A stretch of DNA of 64,000 nucleotides. It comes from Bryopsis sp. KO-2023 (taxonomy: Eukaryota; Chlorophyta; Ulvophyceae; Bryopsidales; Bryopsidaceae). The first letter of the stretch is position 1; every line of letters begins with the position of its first letter. Shown piece by piece: positions 11,440 to 22,758 of this stretch. Location: positions 2,732,001 through 2,796,000 of the forward strand of contig BSYQ01000007.1 of assembly GCA_030272585.1 (NCBI GenBank), given 5' to 3'. The notes beneath the pieces were generated by a model, which was given only the letters and a program-made list of their open reading frames with translations, was not told where the DNA came from and searched no databases. The translations under genes and the position numbers were made by a program.

Positions 11440-14400
11440 CTATTTCTGTTGAAGACTAGAGAAGTCCCCGTTTTGGAGCTGGTGAAACAACTCGACGAGG
11501 CCAACCAACTCTTCCAACTTCATCCCAGGCATCAACGGCAAACTCTCTTTTCTCAAAATGACAGCTTCCATCCCAGCAGCTTCCGATTGGCACTGTTTCA
11601 CCAACACCCCCGGTGGAATCGGGCAAACCCCTGTCATCCTACCCTCTTGCTGCTCCCATTTGCTCATAATGTTGGCACACTTTTCCGCATCGGTTGGGTC
11701 TTGAAATCCCAAAACTATGGGCTTTCGCTCATCTCCGATGGGGAAAGCCAAAAAGGTGGCCTCCCCCGACTCATCCACATACTGTGGAAGATACACCAGG
11801 GGCAATGCCAAGTACCAATATGGACCCTTCCTTTTGTTCTCCCCTTCTTTTTTCCATTCGTGGGGGTAAATCACTTTCAAACCGTCCTCTTCGTCGTCCC
11901 CCTCATCCAAAACCTCAGCTTTGACGGAATCAGACCCAGAAGAGCTTGGGGGGGTACGCTCGGTTGACTTTTCCTGGGCCGTTTCAGATCCTGGACTCGG
12001 TGGGGAAGCGCTCGTGTCCTTGGTTTCAATTCTGTCGACATCTTTTTGGCTGCTGGTGTCTTGAGCTGTTCGCTCCTTTGCCTCATTCCTAGCAGCCCCT
12101 GTGGAGCTTACAGGTCGCTCATTATCCTCTTCCCCAAGCACCGTGGCTTTCCCCGGCTTGGGCTCCGCATTCTGTAGCGACTCTTGTATGGCTCCATCCA
12201 AAAAGTTGGCGAACGAATCCTCGGAATCATCTCCCTCTTTCTGGACACCATCCTCTCGGTCCCAGCCGCCTTGTTTCAACATGTTTTCCATCTCAGCAAT
12301 CATATCCTCTGCAGCGCCCTTCATGGATCCATCCAAATCGACGTCTTCAGCCCCTGCTTCCTGCTCCATTTCCCACGGGATGTTTTGTTCGACCACCTCC
12401 CCGTGCTCTCGGGCCGTACATTGAGTGGCAAACCGAATCGAACCCACCACCTGCTGGTAGTTCATTTCTCTGGAGACCATCATCGTCCCTTTCCCCAAAA
12501 CCACGACGTTTTTCAGTTTGCTTTCCGAGGTCGTCGCCAAAAACCGCCTAGGCTCCATTGTGGACACCCCAACCATGGCTTCCTCCCCCACCATCGATCC
12601 AAACACCCCCAAAAACTGTTCAGCATCCCTCTTATCCTCAAACAGAACAAGCCTGTAGTCAGTGTAATCTGGAATCACGGCAAAATTCACCTCCACAGCT
12701 CCACCCTTCTCCCCTGCCTGCTTCACCTGTGGGATGTGGATTGCATTCAGGCCCGTCCACCACGGCAAACCACCGACTGCTTTTTTCCGGGGGGGCTCTC
12801 GTCGAGCGCTGCTGTTTGAATTCCCACCATTTGGATCCTTCACAGAGGTGGATGCTTCAGAGGCCCCATTACTGATCGACGTCCCGAATCGCTCCAAGTC
12901 GGGGTCATCGAATCCCCCCACACAGCGCTCCGAGTTATCACTCCCTCCAATCGTCGACGAGACATCAGGGGGCACACCACCCCCGCTTCCTTTTTCGACC
13001 ACCCCGTTGTCTTCGAATCGGGGGAGCACACGGCTGTCCATCTTGCTCCTTTCTTTCGCTTTCGAGACGGGGGTGTATGTGAAGCCTCCCTCCGGATCCG
13101 ATTTAGGGACGTTGAAAACGCTCACATCGATGGGCTCCCCAGACAAGAAGCTTCCATCGATGTAGCTCTTTGGCTCCGGAGAGGGGGCTGATTGGGGGTC
13201 AGAATCGCTCGATTCTTCGGCGGATTGAACTGTGGAGGACGTGTTGCTGCTGGGGGTTGGTAAATCCACAGGCACCGCTTCCACCAGATCCTCCGGAGAA
13301 TCATCACCTGTTGTATCAGCTGAAACCTCCGGAGTTTCTTCACTCCTGCATGCCTTTAAAGCCAAACCACACATCAGATTCCCATATGAACAAGGAAGAG
13401 TATAAATCGACGGACATGGCAGCAAGAGGATAACTAACTTTTCGATCAGTTTGCACTTGAAACTGGTTTCACGTTTTTTTCCCTCACCTTTCTGATGAGT
13501 CGCACTAATTCCTGGACATCGGTGAACTTTTCGCCGACCCCTCGGAGAGTGCCTGCTGGGACCACCATGGCTTCTGATTTCGTCCTATACAGGATTCCAT
13601 CAAATTCTTTTGGGGATAGCCAGGTGGAATCCACTTGAGCTTTCCAATGCTTCACATCCGCTGGCTTGACGCCCAGCTCCTCCAAAACCTGGCTTCGGCT
13701 TTGACGGAAAGGGTTCAATTTCACAAACGGGTCGTGCGCCAAACAACGCTTAGCAATCTGGGCTTCTTGCGGATCCTGGCTTACAAATGTCGAGGCAAAA
13801 AAAAAGGGAAAAAAAAAGGAAAAACAGAACACACATTCAGACCTTAATAAATTGGACGATTCTTTCCTACCCAAGAGAAAACTGCGGGTGTCGAAGCCTT
13901 TGCCTTTTTAATTCACGGAATTCATCTTAATTAATTCAAAGAAAATGCTTCTGGATGAAAGTTTAGTTTGAAACGGAGGGCGCTGAGCTCACCTCAAAAC
14001 CGACGATACAAAATCCGCTCTGTTCCCCAGTCTCATCCGACAGCATCAGCATTCCGTTACACGATTTGGCGACCAGGACGCACACATATGGAAGGCCGCT
14101 CCACCAAACCGGGATGTTCATATCCAAGTCGCCATCCCCTGTGTTCTGTTCATCCCTGGCTTTGCGAAACGCATCATCTCTTGATTCGTTTTCGGGCAAA
14201 ACAGTGGCCTCTATCGGTTCAGAGTCGGGCTCAGAAGCATGATCCGCAGCTTTGGTTTTCATTACCACCCTTCCAGGGATGGCGGCAGAATTTTTTAGCT
14301 TTGGAACAGGGTCGAAGTCGTGAAATGCTCCGGTCAGACTTTGTTTCTCTACGGATGACAAGAAAGGGATTTTGAACTTGACATGCTGGGAATATGCCAG

Positions 14401-16281
14401 TGCAGATGTGTGCCAGAAATGGGGGAGAAATATTTTTTTGACTATTTTTAGCTTGTGTGGTAATGGACACAAGCTGATGTTTACAGTAACTAAAAAGAAA
14501 AGATGCGGGGCTACTTTAGCTCCTCAGGTTACCCTACTATTATTCAATAAATAAAATATCTATTTATTTATTTTAAGTATTCTTTTCTTTTTTTTTTGGG
14601 GGGGGGGGGGGGAGGGAGCGAAACGAAAATGGGTGCATGGGCTCTGACCACCAACTCACCAGCATCTGTAACTTCATTCATCCCCAGCATCGAGATCGCC
14701 AGTTGGACCGCAGCCACAGGGCTCTTTTGCTCCAAGGAAAGCAGCAATTCCGTGCACCTTTCAATCAAGATGCTCTCCTCCTGGGCTGACATAGGGTCTC
14801 TGCCGCGACCCTTCCGTATCTGGTTCACCTCACGGAGGACTTGTCGAAAATCACTCTTGTTTTTTTCATCCAGCTGCATAAAATCTCTAAAAAACATCCA
14901 CAGGAACCCATAATTTCATCATGCTGATTCAACTGTAGATGGATTTTTTGTATTGTTGAGACTGCAATACAAAAATTCACAGCATGAATGGCGCAAAAAG
15001 CATTGGAGGGTATGATGGATTATTATATTTTTACTGTATTATTTTTCTTTTCCTTACATATTCTTTTCACCAAAAAACAGTGAAATGTCGATGACTACCA
15101 ATATTCCCCTTGATTCTTCGAGATCAAATCAATCAACGGATAGACTGACCCCCAAAAAATGAATAAATAATAATAACGTAAATATAATTAAAATAAACAT
15201 GATAACAACAAGTGGATTTTTTTCCGACGAACACCCACTTGACAAAGAGGTACAGTCCAAACAGGGCCACTCCGAAAACAAGGCCTTTCACAGCTAATCC
15301 GCCAATGGATCTGCAACAAATAATATACAAATTTATTCTCTTTTCTTCTTGATGTTTAGGTTAATACTCCTCCAGCTCCGATCGTTACAGGAATCCATCG
15401 ATTTCTTTTCCCCACCCCGCATTTTTGTTACGTATACTTTTCTGGAGCATTCGACAGAGGATATGTAGTATCGCAACAAACCACAATTTGAGACATTGGC
15501 TGCTCCATAGTGTTACACTCATATGTCTACGCTCCTAAACCGATGTTCAGAAAAAAACATGCTTTTACCTAGCTGTTGGTGTGGGGGGTGGCTCCACCGA
15601 AATTCCAGCTTCTCTCTGGGAAGAGGTTTCATTTTCGTTGAGCTCCGATTTCTCCCCGGCTGTGACTGTGACCTCATCCACCTCAGCGGGCTGACTGCAG
15701 AAACACACCGCTTTGTTTTATGGAAAATTAAAATGGGATCATTTTACTGCATTTACAACCGAAAGAAACACGATCTTTTTTTTCGCCCTTTTCTCAAAAT
15801 TATTGTTTTCTGTCAAAATTGCTTTCAAAAACACACTCAGTCACCCTTTCAAATCGTTTCATTCAGAAATCGGGCTGCACATCACCTGTCTTTTTTCCTT
15901 GAATGAATTTAAATCATTAGAAAAACACGAGGGCTTGCCGGTCTGTGGTACCAGGGGGGTTAAACAGACCATGTAGTTTCCATGCGAGAATTTCCATCAT
16001 GGAGACAAGAATTTGCAAGGGATGGATGAGGATGAAATTTCGGAAATTGCCCCAGAGCTGTTCAATAGACTGTCATCCCACCTTTTCTTTTTTTTCCTTC
16101 TAAATCCAAATAGCGCTCGCACCACCACATGGTTTTGCCGAAGGGGCCCTTGATGATGCTGAACACGAGACAAGGAAGGAAGACGCCGTCCCAAAAATGG
16201 GCGACCGACCAGAACATTAGCCATCGGTTTCACGACAGGAAACCTGCCCTGGGGCTTCGATGTCAGTCCAAATCGATGCAT
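11440..16281 (-). CDS. Large probable plastid membrane protein with three internal repeats
   Basis: Exons in transcription order are 16281-16082, 15694-15569, 15310-15235, 14873-14660, 14348-13993, 13775-13488 and 13353-11440. Phases agree, giving 1,057 residues. The first ~65 residues are basic and hydroxylated with few acids (MHRFGLTSKPQGRFPVV), like an organelle transit peptide. An acidic segment follows, then one hydrophobic helix (GLVFGVALFGLYLFVKW). The soluble part holds three copies of a module of about 60 residues: VWWSGLPYV to GFEDPQEAQ, LPWWTGLNAI to VLFEDKRDAEQFL, and YWYLALPLVYL to GFQDPTDAEKCANIM. Acidic, low-complexity linkers join them. The module ends slightly resemble Tic22-family repeats, but this is a guess. 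The exact donor of exon 3 is uncertain. It may be a membrane-anchored plastid scaffold or chaperone; function unknown. Confidence 0.7.
14598..14612. repeat. Poly(G) tract (G15) next to poly(T)
   Basis: A run of T followed by fifteen G sits in an intron of the plastid-type gene, just beyond the donor of the fourth exon. Similar long G runs recur across the window. Confidence 0.9.
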
Positions 16282-16669
16282 CGTCCCACCCAGCCGACAA
16301 ACGAGCTGCGGAGCTTGAAAAGCGCGAAACAAGGATTGGAATTTCGCGGAAGTTAATCATTTGTCGCGCTGAGTGCGACCCACGCAAATGCCACGTCGAC
16401 GCCGATCGTGTTGCTAGAAACGCAGCTGGACGAGGTTCTATCGAAAAGGGAAAACGCGGAAGGTTTTTCGTCGAGGTCCGATTTGCGTGCAGACAGAACG
16501 ATTCTCGACGCGTTTTTCTGTGTGACGGTATCGACCCCGCTCGACGCTTTTGCTTTCGTGGATCCTCTTTCGTTGTTGTTTTCGTTTCAAGAAGACGTCA
16601 AGCGAAACCGTTCACGTCAGAAGGGTGGAGGAGAGACAGGCAAAGCGCTCAGGAGACGGTGCTGGGGCG
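16282..16669. promoter_or_regulatory. Divergent promoter region (plastid-type gene / malate dehydrogenase)
   Basis: Two start codons face away from each other across 388 bp. The interval is richer in CG dinucleotides (TCGACG, TCGCG) than surrounding introns, which is usual for bidirectional promoters. No TATA box is obvious on either side. The promoter role is inferred from gene arrangement alone. Confidence 0.45.
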
Positions 16670-18921
16670 ATGGATAGGCTTCGCCGAATTACAGAACATT
16701 TGATCCCTGGTTCGTGGAGGAAGGTGAAAAAAAAAAGAACAAAGCCACGACCAACACACAGGATCTTTTCCTCTGGCCAATTTGCGTTCGTTTTTTCGTC
16801 TGATTTTGTCGAAATTGGACTCCCGTTTCATCCAGTGCAAAAATTAAAAATGACTGGACTCATCAAAGGTTGACTTTCATAAGTGGCCCCTTCTGTTTGC
16901 TCACACCACCTTTTCTACGCGACTGCTTTCGTTTTGCCCTTCCGATCCCCTCCACACGCTTCGCAAAAATGGTAACTGGAGCTGCGCGGTGACCTAGCTT
17001 GCATGCTTTATCAATAGTCACTGTCGCAACTGACGCCCTGCTGTGTATAGATCTCTGCTCGCGCTGAGTATTTCTTGGGAATGCATGGGTGCTTGCGTAG
17101 TTTTGTTAAGAGTCAAGCTGGAAAGGGTCGCGGTCCGCTTTCCAGCTCGTGTCTTTTTTTTTGGATCTTTTTCGGTGTCCATGATCGTTTGCGAGCTGTG
17201 TTCGGTTTCACGTTGAATCATCAACGAAGCATAGAGTGCAGTTGTGCGGTGGACGTATCGCTTTTGTTTTTTTACCGACACGGTGCTCCCTTGCCAGGGG
17301 CCTGTTGCACACTCGAAACGCAGATTGTATCAATTTTCATAAAACTGGTTCTTGACGCCTCGCACCGTGTTCACTATATCCGTATCAAAATGCAGAATTC
17401 CACGATGTCTGTAATTTTAAAAAACATATCAAAAAATCAAAGAATTTACAATCAGCTGAAGTCCCCAAATGAAACAAGTGACCCAGCATCTATATACAGC
17501 ATTCCGTAACTTAGGAATAAGATCGGATCGATTTTCTCTCCGGTGTAAGGAAGGGAGGTCGAGTTTCTGTGCCTGCATCCTCGCAGACCAAGGTCGCTGT
17601 TTTGGGTGCTGCCGGTGGCATTGGCCAACCGCTGTCCCTCCTCTTGAAAGTCAACCCGCTTGTGGGTGATCTCAGTCTCTACGATGTGGTCAACACCCCC
17701 GGAGTCGGAGTGGACCTTTCCCACATCAACACCGCTGCAAAAATCACTTCCCACATGGGCCAGGAACAGCTCGCCGATGCACTGAAGGGGTGCGATCTGG
17801 TGGTCATCCCAGCGGGTAGGTGTCAGGGGAATTCATGTACTGTGCTGAATGGATATATATATATGTATGTGTGTATGAGTCATATGTGAGGAGAGTGGGG
17901 TCAAATAAAGAAAAGTTATCTTTTTTTTTGGCATGTATATCCTGCAGCCATGCACTCACTGTTGTCCAAACGACTTCCCTTTTTGTGAGGTTTTGTTTCA
18001 ATCGTTAGGGGTGATTCGTTCGTTTTTTTGTGGTTTGTTTTTTTCATTTTTTTTTCCACATTGATTTCTGCAGTTGACCAGAATGTGTCCTTGAGAGCGG
18101 TTTTATGTTAAAACTCGAAGGTGTGCCAAGAAAGCCTGGAATGACGAGGGATGATTTGTTCAACATCAATGCGGGAATCGTCAGAACTCTGTGCGAAGGA
18201 ATTGCTGATAATTGCCCCAAGGCTTGGGTGTGCATCATCTCCAACCCAGTCAACTCCACTGTCCCAATCGCTGCTGAGGTCTTGAAGAAAAAAGGTATGG
18301 GTCATTGCATTCCTTGGGACTCAATCTTGTTTGTTCGCGTCTGACTGTCGACTGTGAATGAACGGATGGAATTGATTGTCCCCTCCAGGATGCTACGACC
18401 CCAAGAGACTCTTTGGTGTCACGACCTTGGATGTTGTCCGAGCAAATGCATTCGTGGCCGAGATTTTGGGAGTGAACCCCACTGGGGTCTCTGTTCCAGT
18501 TATCGGAGGCCATGCTGGAATCACCATTTTGCCGATTCTTTCCCAATCGACGCCTCCTCTCACTCTCAGTGGGGACGATGCTAAAGCCCTCATGACGCGC
18601 ATCCAGAACGCCGGAACTGAGGTCGTCGAGGCCAAAGGAAACGGATCCGCTACGCTGTCCATGGCTTATGCCGCTGCTCAGTTCGTGGAGAGGTGTTTGA
18701 AAGCAATGGCTGGGGAAGATGGTGTCGTGGAATGCTCTTATGTTGCATCGAATCTGACCGACTTGGCATTTTTTGCGAGTCAAGTGCGACTGGGCAAGGA
18801 CGGGATCCAAGAGTTTTTGCCATTGCCGAAAATGAACGAGTTGGAGACCGAAAACTTCGAGAGCTTGAAGAAGGAGCTATCGGGCAGTATCGAAAAGGGA
18901 CTGAAGTTTGTCGCCAGTTGA
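16670..18921 (+). CDS. MDH: NAD-dependent malate dehydrogenase, probably peroxisomal/glyoxysomal
   Basis: Proposed exons are 16670-16723, 17587-17815, 18121-18294 and 18389-18921; they join in phase to give 329 residues. It interconverts malate and oxaloacetate with NAD(H). The NAD-binding loop GAAGGIGQP starts near residue 25. Substrate arginines lie in VPRKPGMTR (R98, R104) and VVRAN (R170). The catalytic pair is D167 and H194 in [10 protein letters not shown]. Length and signatures match the mitochondrial/glyoxysomal MDH group, not the chloroplast NADP form. The first exon is inferred: it encodes [14 protein letters not shown], which contains a perfect PTS2 signal (R-L-x5-H-L) as in plant glyoxysomal MDH, and ends at a good donor AAG|GTGAAA. 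That predicts peroxisomal import and a role in NADH shuttling for fatty-acid oxidation or the glyoxylate cycle. The core exons are certain; the first exon is likely but needs transcript support. Confidence 0.9.
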
Positions 18922-20275
18922 TGACCCAAGTGGATGTCGATGACGGAAAGGATATTTGTTTTGGGCAGGGGAAAAGGAGGGGGGGGGGAATGGGCAAAGG
19001 TCTGGTTGTAACAAACCAGAGAATTGCTTTCTGTCGAGTCAAATTGTGTTGAGTATCAACTCCAATGGATTGAGAAACTTGTGGCAAGCTCCAGATGATT
19101 CTTGCATACCACAGTGGGACAGAATCTTCCTGATGAAAGTACCTCATGCCATTTAAGAGGTCTGCTTGCTTTCCAGGACTTGAAAAGTTTCTGAGTAGCT
19201 CTCCAGCAAACAACAGAAAGAAAACCCAGGTGTCGACCACCACAATTTTTCTTCCTACTCTGGACACAATGGCAATTCATGTACATCGCAACAATCTGCA
19301 CTCAAGCACAATTGCTTATATGTACATATTTTTGCACTCTTGCAATAAACGATTTTGCACGTTTGTGCTTGATTCAAGGACAGAAAGCCAAAGCCCAGGG
19401 GGAAAAAGAAACAAAAAGTGACTGGTGGTTGGTTGATGTTGCAATCCCTCATTAACTAGTTGCCATGTCGGAGGAGCTCTTTATTTTCGAAGAACAGAGG
19501 AAAAGGTGGATTGGATGGTGGACACCGTTGCCGAAGTTTTGCACAAAAAATCAATCAATAATTACAACCCACAGCAAAAGACAGCCATTGAAGTTTCGTA
19601 CTGTTGTTCTGTATTTCTGTAAGATTGTGCCCCTGACAATTATAACAGGCATCGTGGACGAAGAAAGGGGACGTTTAGGAGTTGGGTAAAAGGTTCGTTT
19701 GAATATCGAGTGCCATGGATGCAGAATCATTGTTCGGGGCGGGGGGAACAACGCGTTTTGAGTCTGTTGTTCTTGAAGCTTATGGGCTTCAAAAGGGGGT
19801 CGGAGATGACCTTGGGAAGCCATGTGTATGGTTCTTTCCGGTTTGTTGTGGGGTGCTGTTTTGCCATGTGTTTTTTCTTGCATGAGCTCTGGATGATGGA
19901 AGAAGATACACTTCTGTTTTTCTACCAAAGCCCACCAGGACATCTGGTGACCCGCATCGTTAGGGAAGAAAACGAGAATTCTAGAGTTCACAATACTCCT
20001 GTTTGTGTGTGTGGCAGGCATGGTTGTGATCGTAACGCTTATAACGGTCAGGTTGAAGTTTCCAGCCCCACGTGTTACATTATTCCCACATGTTCATCTC
20101 TCTACTCTCCACATTGAAACCGCAGTTATCACGACCTTGGGCACCACGGCTCCACCCTCTGGTTTTGAGAACAAAGGTTTTTTCCACGAGAAAAATTGCT
20201 GAAACTCATGTTTTGAATCAGAGGAGACCTCGGTCATGGTAGCGCCATCGCACATTGAAAACCGGCACTAGCAAA
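18922..20275. other. Intergenic region, no supported gene
   Basis: About 1.35 kb between two plus-strand genes. The first part carries the malate dehydrogenase 3' flank, including a G9 run near 18980. The rest contains short open frames with no domain or splice logic. It should include the ammonium transporter promoter. Confidence 0.45.
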
Positions 20276-22533
20276 ATGAACAGCACTGCGGAAATATTAA
20301 GCTTGAACGAAACATTGAATGCCCTCGCCGAGCGAACGGTGGCGCTTGAGGCGGAGACAGCTTCGAGCAAAGATACGATCAAGCAGCTCTTGGTGGATCT
20401 GGATACGTTATGGTTGTTCCTTGGGGGTGTACTGGTGTTCTTCATGCAGGTGTGGAATCGACGGTTGTTGGTCAAAGTTCTGAAAATCTTGGCTTTTGGT
20501 GGCACAGTGGTGGCAGTGATATGGTCACTTTTGGGATGGGGTGTGGGGCTATGCGCTAGGCCCTCATATCCTTGCACAGATTGAACAAACTCTGATTTTT
20601 CTTTCTCTTCTCACAGGGGGGTTTTGCACTGGTGGAAGCAGGGAGTGTCAGGATTGGGAATACCAAGAATATTTTGTTGAAGGCAAGTTGTTTGCCTCTT
20701 TTTCGTTGTGTGAAAAATATGGCGTGGGAATATATTCGTTAAAGGACTGATCTTGAAAAAACGGCGTTGTTGCAGAATGTGATGGATGCATGCATAGGTG
20801 CGCTGGTATGGTGGGCAGTGGGTTTTTCACTCGCCTATGGAGACGACGGGGCGGCGCCAAACCCCTTCATCGGAGGAAGAGTATGTCTTCTGCCTGGTCG
20901 AAAAGTTGCTTTCAATCCATTTTTTATTTTTTTCAATCCACTTACAACAGTGGGCAATCAACACTGTCTTGCAAAATTGGGGGGTCGCTTTGAAATAAGA
21001 ACGTGGAATGCGTCGGTATTTGAGATGCTGTGAAATGTGCAGAATTTTTTCCTCCAAGATGAAAAGATGACTTCAGGCCCCAGCTTTTGGGCTTTTTGGC
21101 TCTTTCAATGGTCGTTCTCGGCAACCGCTGCAACGGTTGTGTCTGGCGGAGTCGCGGAACGATGTCAATTTGGTGCCTACATTATTTATACTTGTGTTCT
21201 CACTGCCCTCGTTTACCCTGTGGTCGTGCACTGGGGCTGGTCCAGCGAAGGGTGGCTTTCAGCTTTTCGATCTCCTCCCATCTTGGGCGGAAACGGGCTC
21301 ATTGATTTCGGTGGAGCGGGGATAGTTCATATGTGCGGTGGCTGCGTTTCACTTATGGGTTCTTACTTTATTGGACCTAGATCCGGTCGATTTAACTCAG
21401 ACGGAAGTATCAACGAAATGCAGGGTAAGGCGTGGATCCTCTCACCGAGTTCGTTCAACTCTTTTTGCTCCGAGATAACGATCTGCTCGTGTGTTCAAAG
21501 GTCATTCGACAGTTCTGGCAACAACAGGGACGTTGTTTCTGTGGTTTGGATGGTATGGATTCAATTCCGTCTCCACGATCAAGTTCTATGGCATGCTTTC
21601 TACCGCCTCTAGAGCCGCCGTAACGACGACGCTGGCAGGGGCATCAGCAGGGTGCACCGCTCTTGCGATAAGCTTCCACAAACATCATCATGCTGACATT
21701 GGGCCAGTGCTCAACGCAATCCTTGGAGGCCTGGTTGGGATAACAAGCACATGCGCAGTGGTAGACACTCGTGACGCTCTGATCATAGGTAAGGCGATGC
21801 CAGTCTCGATGCGGCATGCTTAAAGTCCAGATATTTGTTGGAACGAGAAAGGCAAACGATCAAAGAGTCCCTTGAGTGTGAAACAGCTCCGCAATAGAGC
21901 GAGCGTGAGATTCGAGCAAATCCTCCAGGGCCCATCAGGTTTTGCTCCAGCACACTGGACGATCAAGTCTCCCCCCCCCCAAATAATTCCATGGTTTCAA
22001 AGAGCCACATTTTTCGTCTTGCAGGTGTTTTTTCTGGATTTATTTACTACTACTTTGCGGCGGGTATGAAGAGGCTTCAAATCGACGACCCCCTTGAAGC
22101 GAGCGCCGTTCATTTAGCATGTGGAGCTTGGGGCGTTCTCGCTGGTGGCTTGTTTCCAAACAAAGCCAACACATGTGCGGCAGGTTATCAAGGTTGCACC
22201 AGCCGCTATGGCTTTTTTTATGGAGGAGGTGTAGCACAGTTGGGGGTTCAGTTGCTGGCCATCCTCGCGATCGGTACGTGGAGTCTGGCCTCGTCCGGAC
22301 TCTTGTTCTTTACGTTGAATAGACTCGGGCGGCTCAGGGTGAGCAAGAGGGACGAAGAACAAGGCTTGGATATTTCGCATCACGGTGGCTCCGCATACGC
22401 GTTTGAACACGTTCCAACACCAATTGGTGGGACTCCTGTGGAGACGCCTGTAGAGACTTCCATAGAGACTCTTCTAGAGCCTCCTTTGGAAGAGAGCTCA
22501 ACGTCCAACGCCCCTCCAAGACAAGCGTGGTGA
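20276..22533 (+). CDS. AMT1: Ammonium transporter, AMT1 type
   Basis: Exons are 20276-20449, 20617-20682, 20776-20880, 21043-21424, 21501-21788 and 22025-22533; phases agree, giving 507 residues with about eleven membrane helices. Family marks are LVEAGSVRIGNTKN, LLKNVMDACIGALVWW, the pore histidines H211 (GIVHMCGG) and H368 (AVHLACGAWG), and IDDPLEASAVH. It should carry ammonium or ammonia across the plasma membrane for nitrogen uptake. The C-terminus keeps the AMT1 regulatory helix (RDEEQGLDISHHGGSAY). At the position where plant AMT1 proteins carry the inhibitory phospho-threonine there is serine. The last ~35 residues are a repetitive P-V-E-T rich tail. Intron 2 (20683-20775) starts with GC (AAG|GCAAGT), and no GT alternative keeps the frame. 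ATG 20276 is the first in-frame ATG and precedes an acidic extracellular N-terminus. Confidence 0.93.
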
Positions 22534-22758
22534 ATTTTTGTTCGGAAGCAAGGTTTTTTATGTAACACAAGACAGTTCTTTGAACCCCAAACCGCCCACG
22601 AAGGCTCCATGCTCCAGTCCAATTCTCCAATCACAATCGAGTCAGACTAAGGGAAGCTCCCAGGTCAGACCTGGCAACAATACAGCTTAAAAGCTTTAAA
22701 GGGGTGCAAACCTTTCCAATGCAAACCCAAACCCTGAATCAAACAGACACCCAAACGG
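22534..22758. other. Short intergenic spacer
   Basis: This is the 3' flank of the ammonium transporter. A TGTAAC hexamer lies about 25 bp after the stop. It resembles the TGTAA poly(A) signal of green algae but is too short to be informative. No gene is seen. Confidence 0.35.
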
